A stretch of 52,566 nt of DNA, from positions 1-52,566 of the forward strand of contig CAYWFS010000008.1 in NCBI GenBank assembly GCA_964457685.1, written 5' to 3'. The translations under genes were made by a program, and so were the position numbers. The number at the start of each line of letters is the position of its first letter. Positions within the stretch are counted from its first letter, which is position 1. The notes under the pieces are model-generated. The model was not told where the DNA came from. It did not search any database and saw only the letters and a list, made by a program, of their open reading frames with translations. Source of the DNA: UMGS1696 sp964457685 (GTDB lineage: Bacteria; Bacillota; Clostridia; Oscillospirales; CAG-272). This document shows, piece by piece, positions 17,243 to 25,775 of this stretch.

Positions 17243-18199
17243 ATGTCAAATAGCGAGAAGAGCTGCTACCTGTTCGTACACTTCAGAGAAAAGTCCACAC
17301 CCGACGGAGAGCAGGTATATTTCGGGCTTAGCAGAGACGGATACCACTGGGAGGAGGTATACGGCGGTCAACCCGTACTTTGGGCAATGCACGGTGACTA
17401 CGGTGTTCGTGACTGTGCGATTGCAAGATACGGAGATAATAAGTTTGTCATAGCCGCAACAGACCTCAGCCTTTCCTACGGCATGAGAAATAAATATAAC
17501 GGAGACTGGGGAGAGATTACAAAGCACGGCAGTGATAATCTTGCGTTTTGGTATTCCGATGACCTTGTGCATTGGTCGGAGCAGACCCTTATTCCGTTCG
17601 GTAAGGGAGAAATGGGTTGCAGATGGGCACCGGATATTACCTACGACAAAAAGAACGATGATTATATAATCCATTTTTCCGCGTCTCATAAATCAAACGA
17701 CTACGGTCCGAAAGCAATATATTATTCACGCACTAAGGACTTTAAAACCTTTACGGAGCCTGAGCTTCTCTACAGATATGAGGACGGAGAGGTTATAGAT
17801 TCCGCAATATATGAGAAGGACGGAGTTTACTATCTCTTCCTTAAAGCAGGTGCCCCGAGCCGTAATATCATGCTCAAATCAAATGACCTCCTCGGACCTT
17901 ATGAAAGAATGTATGAATTTGATGAGGAAATAAGCCGTCATCAGCCTAATCTCTATGAAGCGGCGGCAGTATATCGTCTCGGTGACGGAAAATATGCACT
18001 CATGCTTGACTACTACGGAGTCCGCGGAAAAGGACAGGGATATGTTCCGTTTGTCAGCGAGGATATTGCAAGCGGTATTTTCAAAAGAGCCGATGAGATG
18101 TTCACCTTCCCCTACGGCTTCAAGCACGGAACCGTTATTGCCATAACCGAAGAAGAGTACGACAGAATAAAGAGCTTCGATTTCGACCCCGACAAATAA
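17243..18199 (+). CDS. GH43-like five-bladed propeller glycosidase
   Basis: A 318-residue protein without signal peptide, built of repeated blade-type motifs: YFGLSRDGYHWEEV, FWYSDDLVHWSEQ, RWAPDITYD, YYSRTKDFKTFTEPELL, SAIYEKDGVYYLF and SNDLLGPYERM. These 'SDL..W' and 'RWAPDI' patterns are typical of glycoside hydrolase family 43 and relatives (arabinofuranosidases, xylosidases). Candidate catalytic acids are the Asp of RDCAIA near 58, WAPDI near 132 and the Glu in LYEAAAV near 234. It is likely cytosolic, acting on imported oligosaccharides. It has its own promoter and terminator, so it is a single-gene unit. The GH127-like gene 4.4 kb downstream may act in the same arabinose-releasing pathway. 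Confidence 0.75.
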   Translation: MSNSEKSCYLFVHFREKSTPDGEQVYFGLSRDGYHWEEVYGGQPVLWAMHGDYGVRDCAIARYGDNKFVIAATDLSLSYGMRNKYNGDWGEITKHGSDNLAFWYSDDLVHWSEQTLIPFGKGEMGCRWAPDITYDKKNDDYIIHFSASHKSNDYGPKAIYYSRTKDFKTFTEPELLYRYEDGEVIDSAIYEKDGVYYLFLKAGAPSRNIMLKSNDLLGPYERMYEFDEEISRHQPNLYEAAAVYRLGDGKYALMLDYYGVRGKGQGYVPFVSEDIASGIFKRADEMFTFPYGFKHGTVIAITEEEYDRIKSFDFDPDK

Positions 18200-18208
18200 G
18201 CAAAACTC

Positions 18209-18238
18209 GGCTTGGGTGAAATATTCCCGAGCCTTTTT
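18209..18238 (+). terminator. Terminator after the GH43-like gene
   Basis: GGCTTGGG (18209-18216) pairs with CCCGAGCC (18226-18233), followed by five T. Confidence 0.88.
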
Positions 18239-18289
18239 GTATTCTGCCGACAAAAATGTATTTTGATTAATGAAATTTTTGTGATTTAC

Positions 18290-18318
18290 TTTAAAAACGC
18301 TGTGAAGTAGTGTATAAT
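18290..18318 (+). promoter_or_regulatory. Promoter of the CAT-like gene
   Basis: TATAAT at 18313-18318 with a weak TTTAAA 17 bases upstream (18290-18295). It lies about 30 bases before the chosen start, which argues against the upstream ATG at 18310. Confidence 0.6.
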
Positions 18319-18348
18319 ATGATAAAAGTGATTTCTCGAGGATATAAA

Positions 18349-19005
18349 ATGGAATACAGGCTTATAGAACATGAAAAATGGAGCAGATACGATTTGTTCA
18401 GGCATTTTTACGATGAAGTGCCTTGTGCGATTTCAATGTGCGATGATATTGATGTAACAAAGCTGAATCGTTTTTGTCGTGAAAGCGGAAATTCGTTTTA
18501 TATAAGTATGCTTTATGCGGTAGCATCTGTCGTAAACTCACACGATGAATTTAAAATGAAAGCGGTAGATTCGCCGAGCTATCCCTTTGCCATGCCCGCA
18601 GTGTATGATAAAGTGAATATTTCGCACAATATATTCAAGGAGTCAAGTGAAAGCTACATTCCCGTCTTTACCGTATATACAGAGGATTACGAATGCTTTT
18701 TGCATAACTGCCGTGACGATATCGAGAGGGCAAGGAGAGCGGATGTCAAATATGTACCGTGCGGAGAAAACGTATTTGAAGCATCATGTGTTCCTTGGCG
18801 GCATTTTAACAGCGTAGGACTTGAATCGGAGATGTATTCTCTTCTTCCTATCGTGTGCTGGGGAAAGCTTGAGGAAAAATGCGGTACGGTGTCGCTTCCG
18901 TTGTCGATACAGATTAATCACGCTTCGGCAGACGGCTTTCATATCGCACGGTTCTTAAACGAAGTAGAGAGCTTCTGTGCAACGTTTTTCGAGAGAATAA
19001 AGTAA
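18349..19005 (+). CDS. Chloramphenicol acetyltransferase-like protein
   Basis: 218 residues, the usual size of type A chloramphenicol acetyltransferases, with the family start pattern (LIEHEKWSRYDLFRHF) and the active-site block QINHASADGFH at about 188-198. The catalytic base, the second His of the consensus Q-x-H-H-x-x-x-D-G-F-H, is kept as His191, while the first His is Asn. The family acetylates chloramphenicol as a trimer, but many genomic homologues use other acceptors or are cryptic, so resistance is not shown. The ATG at 18349 follows CGAGGA. trxB starts 13 bases after the stop, so both may be co-transcribed. No sign of a mobile element around it. Confidence 0.85.
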   Translation: MEYRLIEHEKWSRYDLFRHFYDEVPCAISMCDDIDVTKLNRFCRESGNSFYISMLYAVASVVNSHDEFKMKAVDSPSYPFAMPAVYDKVNISHNIFKESSESYIPVFTVYTEDYECFLHNCRDDIERARRADVKYVPCGENVFEASCVPWRHFNSVGLESEMYSLLPIVCWGKLEEKCGTVSLPLSIQINHASADGFHIARFLNEVESFCATFFERIK

Positions 19006-19018
19006 AATTGAGGTAAAA

Positions 19019-19939
19019 ATGAATAATACGAATAAGTTTGATATTGCAATAATAGGCGGAGGTCCTGCCGGATACACTGCCGCAATTTATGCCGGAAGAG
19101 CCGGATATACATCGATTGTTTTTGAAAAAATGTCCCCCGGAGGACAGATGGGTATAACTTCCAATATAGAAAACTACCCCGGATACCCCGAAATTGACGG
19201 CTTTTCACTGACGGAAAAAATGATGAAGCAGGCGAAAAAGTTCGGTGCGGTTATGAAAAGCGAGCAGATAACGGAAGTAAAGCTTGACGGAGACGAAAAA
19301 ATTCTGCAAACAAAAAGAGGGGAATACATCGCCTCTGCCGTAATAATCGCAACAGGTGCAAAGCCGAGGTATCTTTCCGTAAAGGGCGAAAAAGAATTTA
19401 CGGGTCGTGGAGTGTCTTACTGTGCTTCCTGCGACGGTATGTTCTACAAGGGAAAGACAGTAGTTGTGAACGGTGGAGGAGATACGGCAATAGAAGACGC
19501 ACTTTACCTCTCGAATATATGCGAAAAGGTTATTATCGTTCACAGACGAGACGAATTCAGAGCATCAAAGCACGGGGTAAAAAAGGTTACCGAGAGGGAA
19601 AATATCTCTCTTGTTATGAATTCCACTGTCGAAGAAATACTGGGAGACAAGTCTGTAAACGGAGTAAGAATAAAAAATAAGTTAAGCGGCGATGAAAGCA
19701 TTATCCCCTGCGACGGAATATTTGTGGCAGTCGGACGTATTCCCGATACTGACATATTTGCGTCTCAGCTTGATCTTGATAACAGCGGATATATCGTTGC
19801 CGTTGAAGACTGCAAGACCTCACTTGACGGAGTTTATGCTGCCGGAGACGTAAGAACAAAGTCTCTCAGACAGATTGTTACCGCTTGTTCTGACGGTGCT
19901 TGTGCGATAAGATCTGCGGAAGAATGGTTAAACAGATAA
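19019..19939 (+). CDS. trxB: Thioredoxin reductase
   Basis: A 306-residue flavoenzyme that passes electrons from NADPH to thioredoxin. FAD-binding GGGPAGYTAAIYAGRAG lies near residue 13, the redox pair is Cys135-Ala-Ser-Cys138 (CASC rather than the usual CATC), NADPH-binding GGGDTAIEDA near 153 and HRRDEFRAS near 176, and the second FAD motif GVYAAGDVRTKSLRQIVTA near 270. GAGGT precedes the ATG. The HRR motif indicates NADPH rather than ferredoxin preference. Confidence 0.94.
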   Translation: MNNTNKFDIAIIGGGPAGYTAAIYAGRAGYTSIVFEKMSPGGQMGITSNIENYPGYPEIDGFSLTEKMMKQAKKFGAVMKSEQITEVKLDGDEKILQTKRGEYIASAVIIATGAKPRYLSVKGEKEFTGRGVSYCASCDGMFYKGKTVVVNGGGDTAIEDALYLSNICEKVIIVHRRDEFRASKHGVKKVTERENISLVMNSTVEEILGDKSVNGVRIKNKLSGDESIIPCDGIFVAVGRIPDTDIFASQLDLDNSGYIVAVEDCKTSLDGVYAAGDVRTKSLRQIVTACSDGACAIRSAEEWLNR

Positions 19940-19952
19940 AGGAATAATATAT

Positions 19953-21860
19953 ATGAAACACGGATTTTTTAAACTTGCGGCGGCTATACCCGAAATTTCA
20001 CTTGCCGCACCTACAAAGAACGCAGCGGATATATGTGCTTTAATAGATGAGGCATACGAGAAAAATATATCTGTTTTGGTTTTCCCCGAGCTTTCTGTTA
20101 CGGGATATACCTGCGGAGACCTTTTCTTCTCCGATTCTCTTATCAAAAGTGCCGAGAAAGCAACCGAAACGATTATAGAGCATACAAACGGCAAGAAAAT
20201 ACTTGTTTTTGTCGGTGTACCCGTTCAGGCACTCGGTAAGCTTTATAACTGTGCGGCTGTAATCTCGAACGGTACTCTCCTCGGACTTGTGCCGAAAACC
20301 AATATCCCGAATTATTCCGAATTTTACGAAATGCGTCATTTTACACCTGCTCCCGGTGAGAATGTCGAGGTGTCGTTCTGCGGAAAACGTGTGACACTGG
20401 GAACAAAACAGATTTTTGTATGTGCGGATGCTCCGGCTCTCAGAGTTGCGACGGAAATATGTGAGGATATGTGGGTATCATCATCTCCGTCGGCTCGTCA
20501 TGCAGAGGCAGGAGCTACCGTGATTGCAAATCTTTCGGCTTCAAATGAAACGGTAGGTAAGGATTCTTACAGAAATATGCTTGTAAGTACGACCTCGGCA
20601 AAGCTGATTTGTGCATATATTTACGCAAATGCCGGAATGGGTGAATCCACTACGGATATAGTATTCTCGGGTCACTCAATGATAGCGGAAAACGGAAGAA
20701 TCGTTTCTTCGTCTCGTCCGTTTGGAGGTGAAAGACTTGTTACCGCAATATGCGACCTTTCACATATTGAGCATGACAGAAGAAAAACAAGCACCGTTTC
20801 CGCCGATAAGACCGATGGATACACTGTACATGAATTTTCGCTTGATGTAAAAGAATGCGATATATCCGGTGTGATAGAGCCGCTTCCGTTCATTCCCAAG
20901 GGTAAGGAAAACGAAAAATCAACCTGTGCAAGAATAACCGATATTCAGGCGGCAGGACTTGCAAGAAGAATCAAGGCTTCTCACGCAAATGGATGTGTTG
21001 TAGCTCTTTCCGGCGGACTTGACTCCACTCTTGCACTTCTCGTTACGGTAAAGGCTGTCGATATGCTCGGAATGAGTCGCGATAAAATTACAACCGTAAC
21101 TATGCCGTGCTTCGGTACGACCTCGAGAACACGCTCAAACGCAGAAATCATGGCAAATGAGCTTGCAACCTCGTTCAGATGTATAGATATAAAGGAAGCC
21201 GTTGACATCCATTTCCGTGATATAGGACACGACCCGACAAACCTTTCCGTAGTTTACGAAAACTCACAGGCAAGAGAAAGAACGCAGATAATAATGGATA
21301 TAGCGAATGCGGACGGAAGCCTTGTTATAGGAACGGGGGATCTTTCTGAGCTTGCACTCGGCTGGGCAACATACAACGGAGACCATATGTCGAATTACGG
21401 AGTAAATTCCGGTATTCCGAAAACTCTCGTCCGTCATCTGGTGTCGTATTTTGCGAATGAAGCAGAAGACAACGGAAATATCGCACTTGCAAATGTACTT
21501 CGTGACGTTCTTGCTACTCCCGTCAGTCCCGAGCTTCTTCCCGCAAAGGACGGAGAAATAGCACAGATAACGGAGGATATTGTAGGTCCGTATGAGCTTC
21601 ACGATTTCTTCCTCTATCGCTTCGCAAGATGGGGAGAAACACCCGAAAAAATTATGCGTGTCGCAGAGGTAGCGTTTGAAACTCAGTACGACAGCGAAAC
21701 CATAAAAAAATGGCTCAATACCTTCATGAGACGATTCTATACTCAGCAGTTCAAGAGAAGTGCTTTGCCCGACGGACCCAAAGTAGGTTCTGTGGCACTG
21801 TCTCCGAGAGGGGATTGGAGAATGCCGTCGGATGCAGATTCCTCGGAGATGAAGATATAA
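19953..21860 (+). CDS. nadE: Glutamine-dependent NAD+ synthetase
   Basis: 635 residues, made of an N-terminal nitrilase-type glutaminase (about 1-280) and a C-terminal synthetase (about 320-635). The glutaminase triad is visible as Glu in VFPELSVTGYTCGD near 48, Lys in VPKTNIPNYSEF near 114, and Cys in ATEICEDMW near 169. The synthetase has the P-loop LSGGLDSTLAL near 352 and STGDLSE-like GTGDLSELALGW near 453. It makes NAD from deamido-NAD, ATP and glutamine-derived ammonia. The long two-domain form is typical of many Clostridia. Thirteen bases separate it from trxB. Confidence 0.95.
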   Translation: MKHGFFKLAAAIPEISLAAPTKNAADICALIDEAYEKNISVLVFPELSVTGYTCGDLFFSDSLIKSAEKATETIIEHTNGKKILVFVGVPVQALGKLYNCAAVISNGTLLGLVPKTNIPNYSEFYEMRHFTPAPGENVEVSFCGKRVTLGTKQIFVCADAPALRVATEICEDMWVSSSPSARHAEAGATVIANLSASNETVGKDSYRNMLVSTTSAKLICAYIYANAGMGESTTDIVFSGHSMIAENGRIVSSSRPFGGERLVTAICDLSHIEHDRRKTSTVSADKTDGYTVHEFSLDVKECDISGVIEPLPFIPKGKENEKSTCARITDIQAAGLARRIKASHANGCVVALSGGLDSTLALLVTVKAVDMLGMSRDKITTVTMPCFGTTSRTRSNAEIMANELATSFRCIDIKEAVDIHFRDIGHDPTNLSVVYENSQARERTQIIMDIANADGSLVIGTGDLSELALGWATYNGDHMSNYGVNSGIPKTLVRHLVSYFANEAEDNGNIALANVLRDVLATPVSPELLPAKDGEIAQITEDIVGPYELHDFFLYRFARWGETPEKIMRVAEVAFETQYDSETIKKWLNTFMRRFYTQQFKRSALPDGPKVGSVALSPRGDWRMPSDADSSEMKI

Positions 21861-21884
21861 TAAAGACAATAGGAGAAAAACAAA

Positions 21885-22574
21885 ATGAAGCTTGGAATAA
21901 TCGCCGCTATGAAAATCGAAGCGGATAAAATAATCGCCGCAATGACAGACGTTAAGGAAGAAACCTACGGTGGAGTTACCTATAACTCGGGTAAGCTCGG
22001 AGATAACGAGGTTGTTTGTGCGGTATGCGGAATCGGCAAGGTTTTTGCTGCAATGTGTGCTCAGACAATGGCAGTTATATATAAGCCCGAGTATATAATA
22101 AACTCAGGTGTTGCGGGAACTCTCACACATGAGCTTACAATAGGAGATGTTGCAATCTCCACCGATGCTGTACAGTATGACATGGACACATCCGCACTCG
22201 GAGACCCCGTCGGACTTGTTTCGGGAATAAACGTAATAAGATTCAAAGCCTCCGAGGAGCTTGGAAATAAGATAGCGAATATCGCAAAGGAGCTTGGAGT
22301 AAAGACACACTTCGGAACGATAGCAACAGGAGACAGATTTGTAGGAGACCGTGAAACAAAAGATAAGATAGTTGAGATGTTCGGCGGAGTAGCTTGCGAA
22401 ATGGAGGGCGGCTCTGTGGCTCATGTATGCTACGTCAATAATATCCCGTTCTGCATAATCCGTGCAATATCCGATTCCGCAGACGGTGAAGCAGTGGAGG
22501 ATTACCCCTCATTCGCAGAAAAAAGTGCAAATATCTCCGCAGAAATAGCGATAAAGCTGGCACACGAACTTTGA
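21885..22574 (+). CDS. mtnN: 5'-methylthioadenosine/S-adenosylhomocysteine nucleosidase
   Basis: 229 residues. The start MKLGIIAAMKIEADKII, the GVAGTL segment near residue 77, ATGDRFVGD near 147, the substrate-binding EMEGGSVAHVCY near 172, and the catalytic Asp in ISDSADGEA near 196 are diagnostic. It cleaves adenine from methylthioadenosine and S-adenosylhomocysteine, recycling SAM by-products. AGGAGA precedes the ATG. It lies between nadE and the GH127-like gene. Confidence 0.95.
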   Translation: MKLGIIAAMKIEADKIIAAMTDVKEETYGGVTYNSGKLGDNEVVCAVCGIGKVFAAMCAQTMAVIYKPEYIINSGVAGTLTHELTIGDVAISTDAVQYDMDTSALGDPVGLVSGINVIRFKASEELGNKIANIAKELGVKTHFGTIATGDRFVGDRETKDKIVEMFGGVACEMEGGSVAHVCYVNNIPFCIIRAISDSADGEAVEDYPSFAEKSANISAEIAIKLAHEL

Positions 22575-22597
22575 TTCATCCGAAAAGGAGATAAAAT

Positions 22598-24448
22598 ATG
22601 AAGAGATACTTTAGCTTTAAACCGAGTGAACTGAAGCCAAGCGGATGGCTGAAGAGACAGCTTGAAATACAGGCTGAGGGACTTTCGGGAAATCTCGACA
22701 AAATCTGGCCCGACATTCGTGACAGTAAATGGATAGGCGGAAGCTGTGACGGTTGGGAAAGAGTGCCGTATTGGCTTGACGGATTTGTTCCGCTTGCCTA
22801 TATTCTCGAGGACGAGGATATGATTGCCCGTGTTAAGAAGTACATAGACGCTATCGTTTCCGGTCAGTGCGACGACGGATGGCTTTGTCCCTGTACTTTT
22901 GAGGAAAGAGCAAACTACGATATGTGGGCATTGTTCCTTATTGATAAGGTTCTTATGCTTTACTACGACTGCTCGGGAGATGAAAGAATACCCGAAGTTG
23001 TGTATGCCTCGCTGAAAAATCTTGCAGAGCATATTAAAGCTCACCCTATCAATATTTGGGGAAGAGACAGATGGTTTGAATGCCTTATTCCTATCATGTC
23101 GATTTACGAAATTTATCCCGAGGAGTGGCTTCTCGAGCTTGGACGTGAACTTAAAAAGCAGGGTATGGACTACAAAAAGATTATAGATACCCCGAGATTT
23201 AAGTACCCCATAAACGCATGGCTCAGAGAAACTCACGTTGTAAATATGGGCATGGCACTCAAAATAGGTGCTTTGTCTTCCATGTTTGAAAACGGCGGAT
23301 GTGATGACAGCTTCTCCGAGGAGCTTTTCGAGTATCTCAGAAAATATCACGGAAACGCAGTCGGTCATTTTACCGGAGACGAATGCCTGTCGGGTATTTC
23401 TCCGATTCAGGGAACAGAGCTTTGCGGAGTGGTTGAAGCTATGTATTCCTATGAAGTGCTTTTCGGAATTACGGGAAAGGGAAGCTGGGCGGACAGACTT
23501 GAAACACTTTGCTATAACGCTCTTCCCGCAACCGTAACACCGGATATGTGGGGACACCAGTACTGCCAGCAGACAAATCAAATAGCCGTTGTCAGAACTC
23601 CCGAACCCAAGGCTATATACAGAACGAACAGCGGAGAATCGGGACTGTACGGACTTGAGCCGAACTTCGGTTGCTGTACCGCAAACTTTAATCAGGGCTT
23701 CCCGAAATTCGCACTTTCCACATTTATGAAAGCCGAAAAAGAAATAGCGGTCTGTGCAATTGCTCCTGCCGTAGTGGACACGGAAATAAACGGAGTTAAG
23801 GTTAAGGTAGAGTCCGAAACACTTTATCCTTTCGGAGATAGTGTAAACTATATAGTTACCGCAGACGGCGAGTGCGAGTTTACCCTTACGCTTAGAGTTC
23901 CCTCATATGCTTCTTCCGCAAAGATAGACGGTGTTGAATATGCCCCCGGAGAAATTGTTGAGCTTACAAGAAACTGGAGCGGAAAGAGCATTGTTGCGGC
24001 AGAATTTGAGTTTAAAGCGGAATTTGAGCTTCGTCCTACAGGAATGTACACTCTCCGCAGAGGACCTCTTGTATATGCCCTGAAAATAGACGAAGAAAAA
24101 ACAATGCTCGAATACGAAAGAAACGGGGTTGAGCGTAAATTCCCGTATTGCGACTGGGAAGTAAGACCTACAAGCGATTGGCAGTACGCATTTGCTTCCG
24201 AAGATGTCGTATTCCATTCGGAAAATAAGGTCGGAGATTACATTTTTGAGCCTGAGAACGCTCCCTGTTGGTTTGAGGTTCCCGTTTACTCCATCGACTG
24301 GGGATATGAGGAAGGCTACGGCTTTACTGCACGTCATGAACCCCGTTCTGCGATTCCGTATGACAAAAAGATAAAGACCGTTAAGTTCATTCCATACGGC
24401 TCGACAAATATCAGACTTACGGAGCTTCCGTTTGCTGATATAAGATAA
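22598..24448 (+). CDS. GH127-superfamily beta-L-arabinofuranosidase-like enzyme
   Basis: 616 residues without signal peptide; the alpha/alpha-barrel part spans about 1-390 and beta-sandwich domains follow. The zinc site of family GH127 (Glu-x-Cys and a later Cys-Cys, known as Glu338, Cys340, Cys417 and Cys418 in Bifidobacterium HypBA1) is matched here by Glu274-Leu-Cys276 and Cys359-Cys360, where the first of the paired Cys is the nucleophile. The pattern indicates a DUF1680/GH127-type retaining glycosidase that probably releases L-arabinofuranose or a related sugar inside the cell. The exact substrate is not readable from sequence. AAAAGGAGA precedes the ATG, and the oxidoreductase gene follows after 26 bases. 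Confidence 0.85.
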   Translation: MKRYFSFKPSELKPSGWLKRQLEIQAEGLSGNLDKIWPDIRDSKWIGGSCDGWERVPYWLDGFVPLAYILEDEDMIARVKKYIDAIVSGQCDDGWLCPCTFEERANYDMWALFLIDKVLMLYYDCSGDERIPEVVYASLKNLAEHIKAHPINIWGRDRWFECLIPIMSIYEIYPEEWLLELGRELKKQGMDYKKIIDTPRFKYPINAWLRETHVVNMGMALKIGALSSMFENGGCDDSFSEELFEYLRKYHGNAVGHFTGDECLSGISPIQGTELCGVVEAMYSYEVLFGITGKGSWADRLETLCYNALPATVTPDMWGHQYCQQTNQIAVVRTPEPKAIYRTNSGESGLYGLEPNFGCCTANFNQGFPKFALSTFMKAEKEIAVCAIAPAVVDTEINGVKVKVESETLYPFGDSVNYIVTADGECEFTLTLRVPSYASSAKIDGVEYAPGEIVELTRNWSGKSIVAAEFEFKAEFELRPTGMYTLRRGPLVYALKIDEEKTMLEYERNGVERKFPYCDWEVRPTSDWQYAFASEDVVFHSENKVGDYIFEPENAPCWFEVPVYSIDWGYEEGYGFTARHEPRSAIPYDKKIKTVKFIPYGSTNIRLTELPFADIR

Positions 24449-24474
24449 GCGACGAATAAGAAAGGGGTATTATC

Positions 24475-25551
24475 ATGGAACATAAACTCGGAATAATCGG
24501 CTTCGGAAACATGGCTGAATATCATTACAACACTGCCGGACGTGAGGATGTTGGTATCACTCCCGTAGCGGTGTTCGATGTTCGTGAGGAAAGACGTGAA
24601 AAAGCACTTTCCCTCGGAATGAGAGCATACGATGACGTGGAAAAGTTCTTTGCAGACGGAGACTTTGACCTTGTTCTTGTCGCAACTTCAAATAACCATC
24701 ACGCAAGATATGCCTGCCTTGCAATGGAGCATGGATATAACGTAATATGCGAAAAACCTGCCGCAATGAATGCCGATGAGGTCAGACAAATGATAGCAAC
24801 CTCCGAGGTGACGGGAAAATTCTTCACAATACACCAGAACAGAAGATTCGACCGTGACTTCCGAATGGTAAAGGAAGCTATAGATAAAGGACTTGTAGGG
24901 GAACCGTATGTGATAGAATCACGCATTATGAACCCGAACGGAAGCGGTTGCAGATTCAACTGGCGAGTTATGAAGGATCACGGCGGCGGAATGCTTCCCG
25001 ACTGGGGTGTGCATATGCTCGACCAGATACTTTGGATGAACAGCGACAAAAAGGTTGAATCCGTCTATGCCTGCCTGCACAATGTTGCATCCCCCGACAA
25101 CTGCGATGACTACTCTAAAATCATACTCAAATTTGAGGGCGGTCTTGTCGCACAGGTTGAGGTGGTTACATATTCGCCCGTAGCTCTCCCGAGATGGGTG
25201 GTAGAAGGTGACCGCGGTGGTGCTATAATGCAGAATATGGGCGACCCCGTATTAAAGCTTCGCACCATAGCAAAGGAGCATCATCACGAAAACGACGCAC
25301 CGGCATATAATGATAACGACTGGTACATCCGTAAGCAGGACATAAGAGATATTGACGAATTTGAGGAATCTGAGCTGACTGACAGCGGTCTTGACTGCGA
25401 CTGGGCATCCTATTACAAAAAGCTGAGAAACACACTCGACGGAAAAGAAGAGCTGTTTGTAAAACCTTACGAGGTTCTTCGTTGTATGCAGGTCATTGAT
25501 GCGGTTTATGAATCCGATAAATACAATAAGGTGGTAGTTCTTGATAAATAA
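24475..25551 (+). CDS. Gfo/Idh/MocA-family oxidoreductase
   Basis: 358 residues with an N-terminal Rossmann fold (GIIGFGNMAEYHY near residue 6-18; DLVLVATSNNHHA near 63), the CEKPAA motif near 93 with the conserved Lys, and a C-terminal alpha/beta domain that includes GGGMLPDWGVHMLDQILW near 165-182 with the catalytic His. The family reduces or oxidises sugars and related polyols with NAD(P). It directly follows the GH127-like gene, so it may process the released sugar or its glycone. The substrate is unknown. Confidence 0.9.
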   Translation: MEHKLGIIGFGNMAEYHYNTAGREDVGITPVAVFDVREERREKALSLGMRAYDDVEKFFADGDFDLVLVATSNNHHARYACLAMEHGYNVICEKPAAMNADEVRQMIATSEVTGKFFTIHQNRRFDRDFRMVKEAIDKGLVGEPYVIESRIMNPNGSGCRFNWRVMKDHGGGMLPDWGVHMLDQILWMNSDKKVESVYACLHNVASPDNCDDYSKIILKFEGGLVAQVEVVTYSPVALPRWVVEGDRGGAIMQNMGDPVLKLRTIAKEHHHENDAPAYNDNDWYIRKQDIRDIDEFEESELTDSGLDCDWASYYKKLRNTLDGKEELFVKPYEVLRCMQVIDAVYESDKYNKVVVLDK

Positions 25552-25587
25552 TGCTCGACTGCCGATAAATAATAAGTGAATAATGTG

Positions 25588-25626
25588 AAATGCATCTGCG
25601 AAATTAATGTGACGGAGGTGCATTTT
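25588..25626 (+). terminator. Likely terminator after the oxidoreductase gene
   Basis: AAATGCATC (25588-25596) pairs with GGTGCATTT (25617-25625) around a 20-base loop; a TTTTGCTTTT track overlaps and follows the right arm. Confidence 0.6.
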
Positions 25627-25688
25627 GCTTTTAAGAATATGACCGCTTACAGCTACATAAATATTTATGTAAACTGCGGTTTATGCCA

Positions 25689-25717
25689 TTGACAAGATAT
25701 GACAATTGTTGTATAAT
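25689..25717 (+). promoter_or_regulatory. Perfect consensus promoter of the secreted protein gene
   Basis: TTGACA at 25689-25694 and TATAAT at 25712-25717 with an ideal 17-base spacer, suggesting strong constitutive transcription. Confidence 0.92.
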
Positions 25718-25775
25718 TAAACTACAATAACTGTAACTATCAAAAAACTGCTACTTGAAAGGATGTGTGTGTATT

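Noticed and set aside
22502..23581. Minus-strand open frame of 359 codons
   Set aside because: Antisense to the GH127-like gene, which has a full set of active-site motifs; no ribosome site for the antisense frame.
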